DNA from: Citrus sinensis
Lineage: Eukaryota > Streptophyta > Magnoliopsida > Sapindales > Rutaceae
Reading direction: 5' to 3'
Length of the DNA: 64,000 nt
NCBI RefSeq assembly: GCF_022201045.2
Contig: NC_068558.1
Location: forward strand, 42,365,501-42,429,500
Shown piece after piece: positions 28,601-40,447 of this stretch (positions are counted from its first letter, which is position 1; each line of letters opens with the position of its first letter). A model generated the notes under the pieces. It had not been told where the DNA came from and made no database searches. It saw only the letters and a program-made list of their open reading frames with translations. Position numbers and translations under genes: made by a program.

Positions 28601-30021
28601 CTTCTTTAGCGGCTTATATACAAAGAAGAAGAAAATGATGGGGAAGAACTACGTGAGGAAAGGATCGGCACCTGTCTTTGATCTCGAAGAGATTGAAGAA
28701 GGGCTTGAAGGATATGATGAGTTAGAGAAATCATCACTTATGTCCCAGAAAAACTTCGAGAAACGGTTTGGACAGTCACCAGTTTTTATTGCTTCAACTC
28801 TCAAGGAAGATGGTGGCCTCCCTGAAGGGACTAACAGCACATCACTTATTAAAGAAGCCATTCATGTCATAAGTTGTGGCTATGAAGAGAAAACTGAATG
28901 GGGCAAAGAGGTAAGAGATTTTAGGAAGCTCTTTTTCCTCTCTTTTCAAATTATGTTGAACGTATGCAATAAAATTTTATGAATTTGTTCTATTTGCAGA
29001 TTGGATGGATTTATGGTTCAATTACAGAAGATATTTTGACTGGGTTTAAGATGCATTGTAGAGGATGGAAATCCGTGTACTGCGTGCCAAAGAGACCAGC
29101 ATTCAAGGGATCAGCTCCTATAAATCTATCAGATAGACTGCACCAAGTTCTGAGATGGGCTCTTGGCTCTGTTGAAATTTTCCTTAGTCGTCACTGCCCA
29201 TTATGGTATGGCTATGGTGGAAAGCTGAAATGGCTAGAGAGGCTTGCATACACCAACACCATTGTTTATCCTTTCACTTCCATTCCTTTACTTGCCTATT
29301 GTACTCTTCCTGCTATCTGCCTTTTGACTGGAAAATTCATCATCCCCACTGTAAGTAGAATCTAAATGGTTTATCAAATTATTTCTACATTTGTATGTCT
29401 TGCTGAAAATTTTTCCAACCAAATTTTTGTTCTCTGCAGCTGAACAACCTTGCTAGTATATGGTTCTTGGCACTTTTCCTCTCCATCATTGTAACGGGAG
29501 TGCTTGAGCTTCGATGGAGTGGTGTTAGCATTGAGGATTGGTGGAGAAATGAGCAATTCTGGGTTATTGGAGGTGTCTCTGCACATCTTTTTGCAGTCTT
29601 CCAAGGCCTTCTCAAAGTCTTGGCAGGAGTCGATACCAACTTCACTGTAACATCAAAATCAGCAGAAGACGAGGAGTTTGGTGAACTCTATCTCTTCAAG
29701 TGGACTACGCTTCTTATCCCACCGACCACTCTTATAATCTTGAACATGGTGGGAGTTGTGGCTGGAGTTTCTGATGCAATTAACAATGGCTATGGCTCAT
29801 GGGGTCCTCTATTCGGAAAGCTATTTTTCGCCTTCTGGGTCATTGTTCATCTCTATCCTTTCCTCAAAGGTTTGATGGGAAGACAGAACAGGACTCCTAC
29901 TATTGTTGTCCTCTGGTCAGTACTTCTGGCATCAATTTTCTCGCTGCTTTGGGTTCGAATTGATCCTTTCTTGCCAAAACAAAAAGGTCCACTTCTGAAA
30001 CAATGTGGAGTGGAATGCTAA
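25646..30021 (+). CDS. CESA4: Cellulose synthase A catalytic subunit 4 (secondary wall, IRX5 type)
   Basis: CESA4 acts with CESA7 and CESA8 in the plasma-membrane rosette that makes cellulose for secondary walls from UDP-glucose. Exons are 25646-25726, 25836-26034, 26177-26298, 26478-26538, 26644-26797, 26895-27507, 27598-27735, 27828-27953, 28054-28266, 28395-28910, 29000-29350 and 29440-30021, giving 1051 aa. An N-terminal RING-like zinc finger (CRVC to CPGC, residues 40-85) comes first, then two TM helices. The catalytic loop has [17 protein letters not shown], the Cys-rich class-specific region ([14 protein letters not shown]), ITEDI and QVLRW, and six C-terminal TM helices follow. The end [11 protein letters not shown] is the hallmark of CESA4 rather than CESA7 or CESA8. 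Exon 2 has a tandem NAGNAG acceptor, so Gln28 may be optional. Confidence 0.97.
25750..25775 (+). repeat. (CTT)n microsatellite in CESA4 intron 1
   Basis: About eight TTC/CTT units lie in the pyrimidine tract upstream of the exon 2 acceptor of CESA4. It is a likely polymorphic marker. Confidence 0.8.
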
Positions 30022-31035
30022 TTTTGCCTTTGGGGTGCTATCCTCTCTCTGTTCAGCTGTATGCTGCTTTTGCTTGGATGTTTCTGCTAAATGTTTTGAA
30101 GTTTCTAATGAGATTGATTAGTGCATATAGGTTATAGTCCTTGCGTTGTATTGGTTATGTGTGAGAAAGGTGCCACTGGCAGTCTGGCATCATGCACACT
30201 TGAAAGACATAAAAACATTTTTCTGTAGTTTGAGGAACAATTGATCAAATTGAGATCAGGTCCAATTCAGTGTATATCTCACCCCCTTGTATGGGCATCT
30301 GAGCTCCAATTTACTATACAAAATGATGAACGAAAGCTCTTCATATATTATTTTCAGCTGCTTGAGCCCATTTAATGTTATACTATATCAATTGGTATTC
30401 AGAAGGGTTGGTGAGCAAGTTTCATTAAGAAACTTTCAATATCATGTAGTTGTAAAGATGTTGCAATAGTCGAAGCCCAACAACCAAATAGATGTTATTT
30501 GCTTTGGGCAACAACACGCCATGATTTTGTTATTAGGTTTTGTAACCCAAATTACATCTACTTATTTAAGAGAGCTAAGACTTATAAACTAGTTTAGGAA
30601 TTTACTCACTAGCAATGTGGGATATTATATACTTCCCCCCTTAAGGATGGGATATTACATATTTTGACTACATTTGTCTTAAGCGATTATAATAAGTGTT
30701 CAATATTATATCGTATCAAATTGTAATTGATATATGATTTCAAATTGCTTTAAGGTTTGAAAGACTTAAGTGCTCATTATTTAAAGATCTTAGTGCTTCA
30801 ATAAATAGTTATTATATATTATGTAGATATAGGATAACGTTATGCATGAGTTTACTTACCGAGTTGATAGCTCATCCCTCATCTTTACCATTTTGCAGAT
30901 CGAGATTATAGATGGATGGTTTTGTTGGCGGCTTCGATATATTGTTTTGCTAGACTCTTTGGATAAGTGAGTTTCCATGTAGATAATAAGTGAATTTTCT
31001 AAAATTCGGTCATGAAATGGACATCAAGCTCTTAG
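30022..31035. repeat. CESA4 3' flank, first copy of the tripled tail
   Basis: Positions 30057-30400 (CESA4 3' UTR and flank) recur in diverged form at about 33545-33900 and 47953-48300. Shared landmarks are TTGGATGTTTCT, GCCACTGGCAG and CACTTGAAAGA. Positions 30530-30660 resemble an LTR-like scrap (TGTAACCC to GGGATATTACA), but I cannot close an element around it. No gene is visible. Confidence 0.7.
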
Positions 31036-31811
31036 GGAAATTATCATTTCATCACTTCTGTTTTGCCTTATATTCATCCAACCACCACAAAATTCTAACA
31101 TGTTCTATGCACTACCTTTCTTTTTAAATTTGTATCAATTAGCCATTTTTACACTAACATCGTTAAATAATTTAAACAAAATGATAATTTTATCCCTAAA
31201 TAAATTAAAATACCATTTTATTTTATAAAAACTTTGAAAAATAAAAAAATTACAATTATAAAAATACCCCTAAATAAATCCAAAATTAGAATTTTTATTT
31301 TTTAATAAAATTCATTTTAATAAAAAATTATAATTATACAAATAATTACAAAATCTTGGGATTTAAATTTTGGGATTTATTTTTTAGTAAATAAATTCAT
31401 TTATTTAAATAAAATTTTGGAAAATTATAGTTTTTTAATAAATAAATTCAGTTATTTTTATTAAAATTTTGCAAAATTATGATTTTTAATAAAAATAATT
31501 ATTAAAATCTTACAAAATCTAAATTTAATAAAAATTAGATGAGCACCTCTATTTGGGATTTATTTTTATTAAATTTAGGGGTATTTTCATAATTATAATT
31601 TTTTTTTCAAAGCTTTTATAAGATAAAATATTTTTTTAATTTATTTGGGGGTAAAATGATCATTTCATTTAAGTTATTTAACATTGTTAATGTAAAAGTG
31701 GCTAATTGATATAATTTTTTTTAAAAAAAGGTGGTGCAGATAATATATTAGAATTTTGTGATGGTTAGATGAATATAAGGCAAAATAAAAGTGGTGCAGT
31801 GATAATTTCTC
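31036..31811. mobile_element. MITE with long terminal inverted repeats
   Basis: The left end (GGGAAATTATCATTTCATCAC, TTTTGCCTTATATTCATC, CACCACAAAATTCTAA) is the imperfect reverse complement of the right end (TTAGAATTTTGTGATGG, GATGAATATAAGGCAAAA, GTGATAATTTCT). The arms continue inward for some 300 bp, so nearly the whole element folds back. There is no coding capacity and the interior is very AT-rich. A possible degenerate target duplication is CTCTTAG/CTCTTTA. The superfamily is undetermined; Mutator-like is one option. Confidence 0.8.
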
Positions 31812-33514
31812 TTTATTTTATTGTTTTTAAGCTTTAAGGAATGTTTCATAATGTCTCTGTTCCCAACAACCTCAAGGAGCCAGGGTATTATAGATGGTAT
31901 CAAAGCAAAGGCTCTAAGATTTTGTAAACTCTTTATCATTGATAGTCATTAGTAGAAAATAAAATACTTGTCTGCCTATTGAGGTTAAAGTTAGGTTTGA
32001 GGCCTATAACCTCGTATTTTGCTAATTAGTCGTCTTTGATGATCTAGAGTGAAGCTTGTTTAGACAAGAGTGTTAGTAACTAAGAATTTATAGAGAATTG
32101 TGCCGAAGAGGGTTGTTTTGAAATTCGTAGAAATTCATACACATTGATTTTGAGTTTAGATTTTTTTTTTTTATATTAAACAAGACATCTAAAATAATGT
32201 TTTGAAACTTGTTTCAATGAAATTGGACATGAATGCAATTTGTCATGATTTTTAAATTGAAGTCTGAAATTCTGGGAATTTCTGTTTCTAACTAAAAACA
32301 TGAATTTTGAGACTTTTTCATTATATCTAGAGTTCTTAAAAAATTATGAAATTTGGAATAATTATTTGTCTATATTTCTAGTATGTTTATGACAATTTTC
32401 ATGATTTTATGATAAAAAATAAATTATTTTATATTTTTAAAGCAAATATATTCAAACAGAAAACCTTTTAATAGATTTGATGAGGTCTGGGATGAGAATT
32501 ATTTTCAATAGTTTTGGGAAGAATCGAGCTACAAAAATTTTAATTTTCTTAAAAAAATCTTATGATCTCTCTGTAAAATCTTAGATTGTTCTATTAAGGA
32601 AATACCTTATTAAAAATTGAAGACTAAGGTATGTATGTTCTGTTATGGAACTGATCCTATGATTTTTTAGGTTCAGTTATTGAGGCATTTATTATTTGAT
32701 CATTGGAACGAGACTCAAGTTGTTTATTATTGGAGTTATATATTTAGATATTAATCCTACCATTCTAGCCAAGGATTTCGAAGTAGGCATGCGGGATCAA
32801 TGACTTTATTGTGATGTTTGCAAAAACGTGATTCTTTGATGAGTTTTAGAATTCAAAAGTTTATGGAGACTTTCGATTGATAATGTATTATTTCACCTTA
32901 CGTGCATTTATGTTTTGAAGTTTTTATCAAAAGCTTTTTATTGTCAAAGTAGACATTAAAATGTTTGTTTGAAAAACTGTTTATTGAAAATGACTATGAT
33001 TCAATTTTCACGAATTTGTATCACGCTTTTGAAAAGATGCATGAACTTTCATTTTCAAAAAAAAAAAAAAAAAAAAGGGTGTGTGATCTCTGTTAAGTTA
33101 ATGAATTCGTGCAAGCAGGGCTGATTATGAGGTGATTGACGAAAAACTTTTCTTAAAGGATTAATGGGGGGTTTGTAAGGTCGTGGGAATATGTATTTAG
33201 GTATGTACGAACGGATTGTTTAAGCAGGATTTTGAGCTTTGTTCTAAGATTGTCTATTGATTAACTCGATTGCTGAGTTTTGAGCTTTGTTATAAATTCA
33301 ATGACGATTCCTTTAATCTTATAAATGATCAATAATGACTTTCGAGGACGAAATTCTTTTAAGATGAGAGGAGGAGAGTTGTAACAACTTTGATACTTTG
33401 AATTGTGGAAATTTAATTGACTTCTGCCCTCAATCGAGGCTTTGTTTTCCCTTCTGTAAAATGATATAAAAAAAATTGGTAATTGAGCCTGGAAGCAAGA
33501 ATAAGTCGGTGCTG
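31812..33514. other. Degenerate repeat-derived DNA with a gypsy LTR border
   Basis: No gene is visible. Near 33340-33375 the sequence reads TCGAGGACGAAATTCTTTTA, then a purine tract (GATGAGAGGAGGAGAG) and TGTAACA. This is the usual junction of a Ty3/gypsy polyprotein end, polypurine tract and 3' LTR. The rest of that element is not recognisable. Positions about 33415-33505 resemble 39160-39270, the promoter-distal tail of block A. A long A-run lies near 33058-33076. Confidence 0.5.
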
Positions 33515-34929
33515 TCATGTCTTTTACATGATTCTCTATGCGGCCTTATGCTGCTTTTTCTTGGATGTTTCTCCTAAATGTTTCCAAGTTTTTAATTGAA
33601 GGGATTGATTAGTGTATGTAGGTTATATAAATCCTTGCGTTCTTATGACTATGAATGAAAAATGTGCCACTGGCAGTGAAAGATCCATTAAATATTTTGT
33701 ACACTTGAAAGATATAAAATAAGAACCATTTTCTGCAATTTGAAGAACAATGAATCATATCGAGATGAAGTCAATTCAATTTATAGCTCCTCTCTTTTCT
33801 AAGGCCTGAACTCCAATTTACTGAACAAGATGAAGGGCGAAAGATCTCCATATTTTTCAGGTGCAGGCTTAAGCTCACCTAAATCCATGGTATATATTAC
33901 AATTATCTTTCAGAAATTCAAAAGGACTTTTAAACCTTGTTTAGTATCAATGTGTAAAAGTTACAATTATTGTAGAAAAAAATTTGTAATTATGAAATAA
34001 AAATTAATAGTATATCGTAAATATAGTTTTTAAATAATAATCTAGACAAAAGTAATAAAAATATAATAATTTTTTTATTATATAAGTATAAAATCAAATC
34101 AACTAAGCTTTTAAATTATAGTAACTAATGTTTATCAAACATTTTAATACTGTTAGTTACAGTTATTCAACTTCAATTTCAAATAATATTTTAGAATATG
34201 TTTTATTAATAGACCATAATTATCCTGTTGTACCCACTTAAAACGAAATAACAAGAAAATCATTTTAAACAATATCACATTTGATACTTGAGGCTAAAGA
34301 AATCCAAGCTCTAGATCTGCATCCTTGTGGGGAAAGAAGAGAGAGTTAATATGAACATTCAATTTAACATAATACTATTTCTTTTCGCATTTGGTCACAT
34401 CAGCATGAGCTGTTCCCTCAGTCCCACCAGCAGCAGCCTTGAATGGTGTATGGTTAGGAACCATGTTGAGAAATTAAGTGGCTTCCCTATTTTAAAAATA
34501 AAAATAAAAATTATCGAGGAGCCAAATACTCACACTGATTCAAAGTCAACTTCTGACCAGTCAAAAAAAAAAAAAAAAAGGAAAGAAAGAAAAGGTCATA
34601 AATATAGGCAAGTTCTTAGTGCTCGCCATGGTTTTAATCATATTGAATAATGAGATTGACTTGGAATCCTTTTTGGAATGCCCCTGCTAAAGGAAAAACG
34701 CTTATGCAGCACATGCTGAATACTTTCAAAATTTCGTAGTTGAGTTTTTCTACCAAGCAAAGAATAAGTTTTCTGCTTATGTACATGAATAGTGGTAATG
34801 AATAACTTTAAGTAAAAAGCCAAGGATTTTACACATCTAGGGCATTAAAAACCAATATTCCTATTGTACAGGCATTATGGAAACACAAGAGTTGACGAAA
34901 GCCTGCTTGTCCAAAATCACAATCGTGTT
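33515..34929. repeat. Head of duplicated block A, kinase copy A 3' flank
   Basis: This starts with a copy of the CESA4 3' flank (33545-33900). It then continues as sequence shared with 47920-48814, 50164-50517 and 55407-55579 of block B, where the homology is split by a solo LTR and a copia element. The frame at 34327-34650 begins like a signal peptide, but it is not conserved in block B and I do not call it a gene. Confidence 0.8.
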
Positions 34930-37900
34930 CTACTTTTGAAGGCTTCTGAGTTTGCTAATTCTCATTGTGTCAAGTGGCTCCGGCAGGTAAGCCTGGGTTT
35001 TTGCTGATAATTCTTGTGCCACAAAACGCATACTAGGTCGTGTGTCTGGAGTGGTACTTGTGCATGCTAAGGCTACGTTGATCGTGAGCACCACTGCTTC
35101 TGCTAATTGGCCTGTCGGAGGTGGAAGACGCTGGTCTAGCACATCCTTGAGAAACAATTCCCCTGATAGCGAAGTTATGAGTTCTCCTGGGTGCCTTCCC
35201 ATCATAACCTCCAGTGCTACCACCCCAAAACTAAAAACATCACATTTATCTGTGACCCGCATTGTGACTGCCAGCTCTGCACATTAAAAGAAATTTAGAA
35301 ATCCAATCAAATTAACAAAATGTTTCATCAACAGGGGCACTCACTAGCTTCTAACTATTTAAATCAACAAAATCTCCCCGGATAACAGCATGAGACAACA
35401 CCATTACATGAAGAAAACCTATTGTCCAGGAAATTGTTCCTGGAAATGTATGCACAAAATCATACCCTTTTGTACAGGCCATGTGTACTTTAAATATATC
35501 AAATGAATTAAGATAATGTTAACTTTGTCTAATAAGAGCTATTTTTTTTTATATAAAGTGCTTTCAGAGACTATAACAAAAATGCAGTAAGGAAATTGTT
35601 AGCTTACCAGGAGCCATGTAGCCATAGGACCCAACAACTGACGTCCAGTTGGAGGAATCTGGATTCAACAGTCTTGCAGTGCCAAAATCTGAGAGCCGTG
35701 GTACAAACTCTGACTCGAGCAAGATGTTATTCAAAGATATGTCCCGGTGCACAATAGGTGGAGAGCAGTCGTGGTGCAAATAAGCAACAGCATGAGCCAC
35801 TCCTTGCACAATCTTCAACCTTGCAGCCCAGTCCAACGCTTCTTCCCCTTCCAACCCATACAAAACTTTTGCCAGACTACCTCTCTCAACATATTCATAA
35901 ACCAAGTACATACATCCTCCCCTGGAACAAAATCCATTTAGCTTGATAATATTTCTGTGCCTAATATCTGTCAACATGCGTATTTCATTCTCAAAACTGT
36001 GGCGATTCATCAAGGGAATATCACTGGAGTCTGACATATGAAGCTTTTTAACTGCAACAACTTGACTTGTTGGTAGTACCGCCTTGTAAACGCTTCCAAA
36101 TCCTCCTTTACCGATGCAGTACTTCTCGTTAAAATCCTCTGTGGCCTTCGCAATATCCCCAAAAGTGAACTTTCCTTCTCTCTCCCATATCAATGACTCA
36201 GAAGCATTACTCTTTTTACTACTTTTTGTCTCCTCATCAAGGAGTTTGATTTTGCTACGATATATGAAAACTACAGCAACAATTGTTGCAAGAAGTAATA
36301 GGCCACATACAGGGACAATGACACCAATAAGAACCTTCCTTTTATTGTTTGTGGATTTACCAGAAGATTGTATACGACTGCAAGGATCTAACCCTGCTGC
36401 GTCTCCACACAAACCTGAGTTCCCGACAAAAGCTTCTGCAGATGCGTTCTGAAATACGCTGCCGCTTGGAATTGGACCTGTTAACTCGTTATCTGAGAAG
36501 TCCACTGAACGTAGACTAATCATGCTGGATAATGATGCTGGAATTCTCCCTGACAGCTGGTTACGCGACAAATTGAGAATCTCCAGTGATGTAAGCTTTC
36601 CCAGCTCTTGAGGGATTGTTCCAGAGAGTAAATTGCTGCTGAGATCCAACATGTACTGCAATACGAACAAATTGCCAAGCTTCGATGGTATTTCTCCTGA
36701 TAAATCATTGTGGCTCAGGTTCAAGCTCAATAATTTATCAAATCTCCCAAGCTCTTGAGGGACATCTCCTGTCAATTTGTTATTTGACAAATCCAGATAT
36801 GCGAGCTCAGTTAAATTGCTTATACTCTTAGGGATCTCTCCTGTCAAGTGGTTGTTGCTCAAATTGAGACTGAACAACTTGACTAATTTTCCTAGATCAG
36901 TAGGAATTTTCCCTGTGAGTTCATTTGAGTCTAGGCTTAGAACGCCCAAGCGGGTCAAATTCCCAAGCTCAGCAGGGATGCCTCCAGAAATTCTATTTCT
37001 GTCTAACTGCAGATTACTGAGATTTCTGCATTCTCCCCAGTCAGGTGAAATTTCACCAACAAACTGATTGCCGCTTAGTCTGATGAAATCAAGTCTTGGA
37101 TGAACTCCAAATGCCTTCGTAATATTGCCAGTGAATTGGTTCCCATCAAAACGAACTCTGTTCAGATTCGAACAATTCCGCAAGCAAGCTGGTAATGACC
37201 CTGTAAAGTTGTTGCCATTCACCGTCAATTCTTCAAGAGCGAAACCACTGCACAATTCATGTGGCAGTTCTCCAGAGAAGCTGTTGTTAGAAAAGCTAAC
37301 ATTTATCAAGGAAGGACTGAACTTTCCAAAATCGCCAGGAATGCTGCCAGAGAAGTTATTAGTGAACACAGAGAATTTGTTTAGCTTAACAAGGCGAGAA
37401 ATGTTCTCCGGCAATTCTCCGTGCAGTTGGTTTGTATTGACATCAAAAGCTACCAATGAAGCCATACTTCCAATCTCAGGTGGAATTGTACCACTGAGAT
37501 TATTGGAGAAAAGTTGCAAGCTCAGAAGGTTCGTCAGATTCCACAATGTTGGGGGAATTGTACCCGAAAGCTGGTTTCCAGAAAGGTCTAAATTTTCAAG
37601 ACTAGTCAACTTTTCTATCTCTGAAGGAATAGGACCAGAGAAGTTGTTCCTATACAGGAAAAGGTACTGGAGCTTTGTCAGTAGGCCAATTTCTGGTGGA
37701 ATGTTCCCCATGAAGGAATTGTTTTGAATTTGCAATGACTCCAATTCAGTCCAATTACCAATGAGATTAGCTGAGATCTCACCAGAGAGAAAATTGTCAG
37801 ACAAGCCCAAATCATTTAATTTGGATAGATTTGACAGTGACAAAGGCAACCCCCCACTGAGTTGATTCACAGCTAAAGCCAAGTATGAAAGGTTTGTACA

Positions 37901-38914
37901 GAGGCCAAGCTCAGGAGGTATGGTGTAATTTAAGGCGTTCATTCGAAGATCAAGATGTTGAAGGTTTTTGAGTTGGCCTAAGGAAGACGGAATCTGCCCT
38001 GTAAACGAATTGTTAAACAATTCAACCAGCTGAAGGTTAGACATCGAACCTATATCCCCAGGAATTGGACCGCTAAACTTGTTGGTTGCTAGACGGAGGT
38101 CTATGAGATTGGAGAGCTTGGAAACATTTGGTGACAATTTTCCTTGGAATTGATTTTCGGTGAGGTTGAGGTACTCAAGCTTGCCCAGATTGGTGAACAG
38201 CCTCTCTGGTATTAGGCCACTCAACTTGTTCAGTGACAAGTCGAGATAAGTCAAGTTCCGGCAAGTTAATATGAATGAAGGAAATTCCAAGGTCAATTCA
38301 TTGAGGTAAAGGCCAAGGTGTGTCAATGAAGGCATGCTTGAAAATTTGGACCAGTCAGGAGTTTCTAAGAAGTTCCCACCGAGGTCTAAGTAGCGTACCT
38401 TTCGAAGACTGCTAAGTTGAAAAGGGATGGCACCATTGAGATTGTTGTCATACACACTGAGATACTGAAGCTCCGACAAGTCTCCCATCTCGGAAGGTAT
38501 GCTACCTTCAAAAAGGTTGCTGGTCAAGTCTAGGAAAGTCAGGTTGGAGAGGGTGCCAATGGCAGGCGGTATTGGTCCAGAGATGTTGTTGTGGCTGAGG
38601 TCTAAGCTTGTGAGAGTTGCAAATTCGGTGAAGTTGAATGCTGTGAGAGTTGCATTGATGTCTGCACGGGAAACGTTTATTTCAGAAACTGCTCCAGAGG
38701 AATCGCAAACAATGGAAGTCCAGTTGCAGAGGTTGTTGAGGTTGTTGCGTGACCATGAAGAAAGAGGGGACGGCGACGGCGAAAATCCGAAGCTGGTCTT
38801 CCATCTGATGAGAGCTTCTGCTTGAGTTCTGGGGGAAGATGAAATCTGCAGTGGAAGTAAAACGAGCAGAAGAACGTGAAACAGAACAAGAGAGAGCCTT
38901 CTGGTTTGCGTCAT
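34930..38914 (-). CDS. LRR receptor-like kinase, MIK2-like, copy A
   Basis: A plasma-membrane receptor kinase. Its closest named relative by layout is MDIS1-INTERACTING RECEPTOR LIKE KINASE 2 (MIK2), which senses peptide ligands; the ligand here is unknown. Exons are 38914-35608 and 35276-34930, joined at AP/E of the kinase domain, giving 1217 aa. It has a signal peptide ([17 protein letters not shown]), an LRR N-cap (EALIRWKTS to CNWTSIVC), about 30 LRRs, a TM segment ([15 protein letters not shown]) and a kinase domain. Kinase landmarks are [10 protein letters not shown] at about 935, Lys at about 956, HRD at 1056-1058 and SDFGTA at about 1075, so it should be catalytically competent. It has [10 protein letters not shown] where copy B has a longer [17 protein letters not shown], a 7-residue in-frame deletion. 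A weak TATA (CTATAAGAG on the minus strand) lies near 38967-38975. Confidence 0.93.
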
Positions 38915-40074
38915 TTTGGTTATTTGACTTTCTAAATGCTACGTCGATCTAGGGGGTTGGTACTCCTCTTATAGCCCACAGAGAGAGGGAGGGAGAGGCT
39001 TGTAAAACGTGAGCACCAAAGTCCCAAAAAGGCAAAAAATAATAATAATAATAATAAACCGTGTCTTGCTTTCTTCGTTTTGCAACTTCCTTCCAATCAA
39101 GTTGGTTCAAATAATTATTTTTACCTTATGACCAATAAGCCTTCACCAAACTTTTTTAACACTTCAGTTGACTTGCAACTTCAAACACGTGTGAATATGG
39201 CATGTTGGCCTTCGGTTTTTCCTTCTGTAGAACGATACAAAGACTCGGCAATTGAACCTGGAAGCAAGAATAACCTAATTTTTTTCCCAAAAAAAAAAAA
39301 AAACTGCAGCAAGAAATTGGAACTTCGAAGCAATTTTTCCAGTCATCACAGAATTCCACAAATTACTTTCCGAATTATGGTAGTTGGCAAGTTGACTTTG
39401 ACTATTCACAACCTTTAGTATTATTACTTTGAAAAATGTTTGGTATAACTGTTCCGTAAAAATTATTATCTTTATGCTAGCAGTACAGAAAATTCAAATC
39501 GAATTTCAGGTAAAGGGTATACTTTAACTTCGAAGATAAACAGAGAAAACTGACCAGTAAGTGAAAAGGCAAAATGTGATCATGTTTGATTTAGATACGT
39601 TTTTAAATACACAAGTCCACTTTACTTTGTCTTAATCATTAAATTAAATTATTCAGTTTGATTAACTGGATTGGATATTAAAAAAAAAATAATACACACA
39701 CATGCACACACACAATGCAATGGGAGATTAATTATGAAGCAAAATTTAGCACTTAACATTTTTATAATGAAACGCATCAAGCACCCTTCTCAGTGGGATT
39801 TTATTTGTCCAACAAATTCCGTTTAGAAAATATCGGATTACATTTATATGATACAAAATACAGTGAATGCTAAAATCCATCCCATTTACTACCCTCCAAA
39901 ATTAGTGCTCCAGTTCTTACCCGCTATAATATTGTTGATCCCCATTTTAACCAACCAATGAAACTACGAAATCAAAGTCCAACGTTGGAAAACTATGAAA
40001 TTTCTTTATGAATAGGACTTGTGTGGCCTCAAAAAAAGTATGATGAGTGAATTGACAGATACCAACTTGGTTTT
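38915..40074. repeat. Block A: kinase copy A promoter and flank
   Basis: This contains the upstream region of the minus-strand kinase. From about 39080 it is closely similar to 62706-63740 of block B. Between them, block B carries a 3-kb insertion after CTACGTTTT (59718). A (AAT)n run at about 39040-39056 and a CA-rich run at about 39693-39715 are present. No gene is visible. The last part (40059-40074) is the left target duplication of the SINE. Confidence 0.8.
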
Positions 40075-40431
40075 TTTTTAATACTGATTAATCATCATAT
40101 TACTGCATTACACAGATATTTACAACTATTATTATAGTAGATATATTACACTGATATTTATAACTGCTATTATAGCAGATATATTACACTGATATTTACA
40201 ATCAGAAATACATGATTGGGACTTATATTATTACATTGAATTCTGTGAAGTACATGCCCAGATAAATAATCCCTTACAGAAGAGGGATGTCCATACTCCA
40301 CTCGTATTGCACGAGGGAGAGAAAATTTTTGAAATATTAAACAAATAAGCACGTTAGCCCCCACAAATGCTTTTGTGGGGGCTTGAACCGCTGCCCTCAC
40401 AAGCAACCACTCCGACCAAGGCCGAAGTGGC
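40075..40431 (-). mobile_element. tRNA-derived SINE with 16-bp target duplication
   Basis: The insertion is absent from the matching place in block B (about 63725-63745). It is flanked by the 16-bp direct repeat ATACCAACTTGGTTTT at 40059-40074 and 40432-40447. On the minus strand it begins GCCACTTCGGCC, with an A-box-like TGGTCGGAGTGG and a B-box-like GGTTCAAGCC, and it ends in an A-tract (T-run on plus). This is the structure of a pol III, tRNA-derived plant SINE. The body holds about 2.5 tandem copies of a 38-bp unit (ATTACACTGATATTTA) near 40100-40205. Confidence 0.9.
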
Positions 40432-40447
40432 ATACCAACTTGGTTTT

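Noticed and set aside
34327-34650. Frame starting like a secreted peptide (MNIQFNIILFLFAFGHIS)
   Set aside because: It is in the 3' flank of kinase copy A. The equivalent sequence in block B has lost the ATG and is interrupted by the solo LTR, so the frame is not conserved.
36777-38825. Several long plus-strand frames opposite kinase copy A (and the same at 57489-59462)
   Set aside because: They are antisense shadows of the LRR coding sequence, caused by its regular codon pattern.
40380-40431. Possible tRNA gene on the minus strand
   Set aside because: A and B boxes are present, but the sequence does not fold into a full cloverleaf by eye. The 16-bp target duplication and tail show a SINE.
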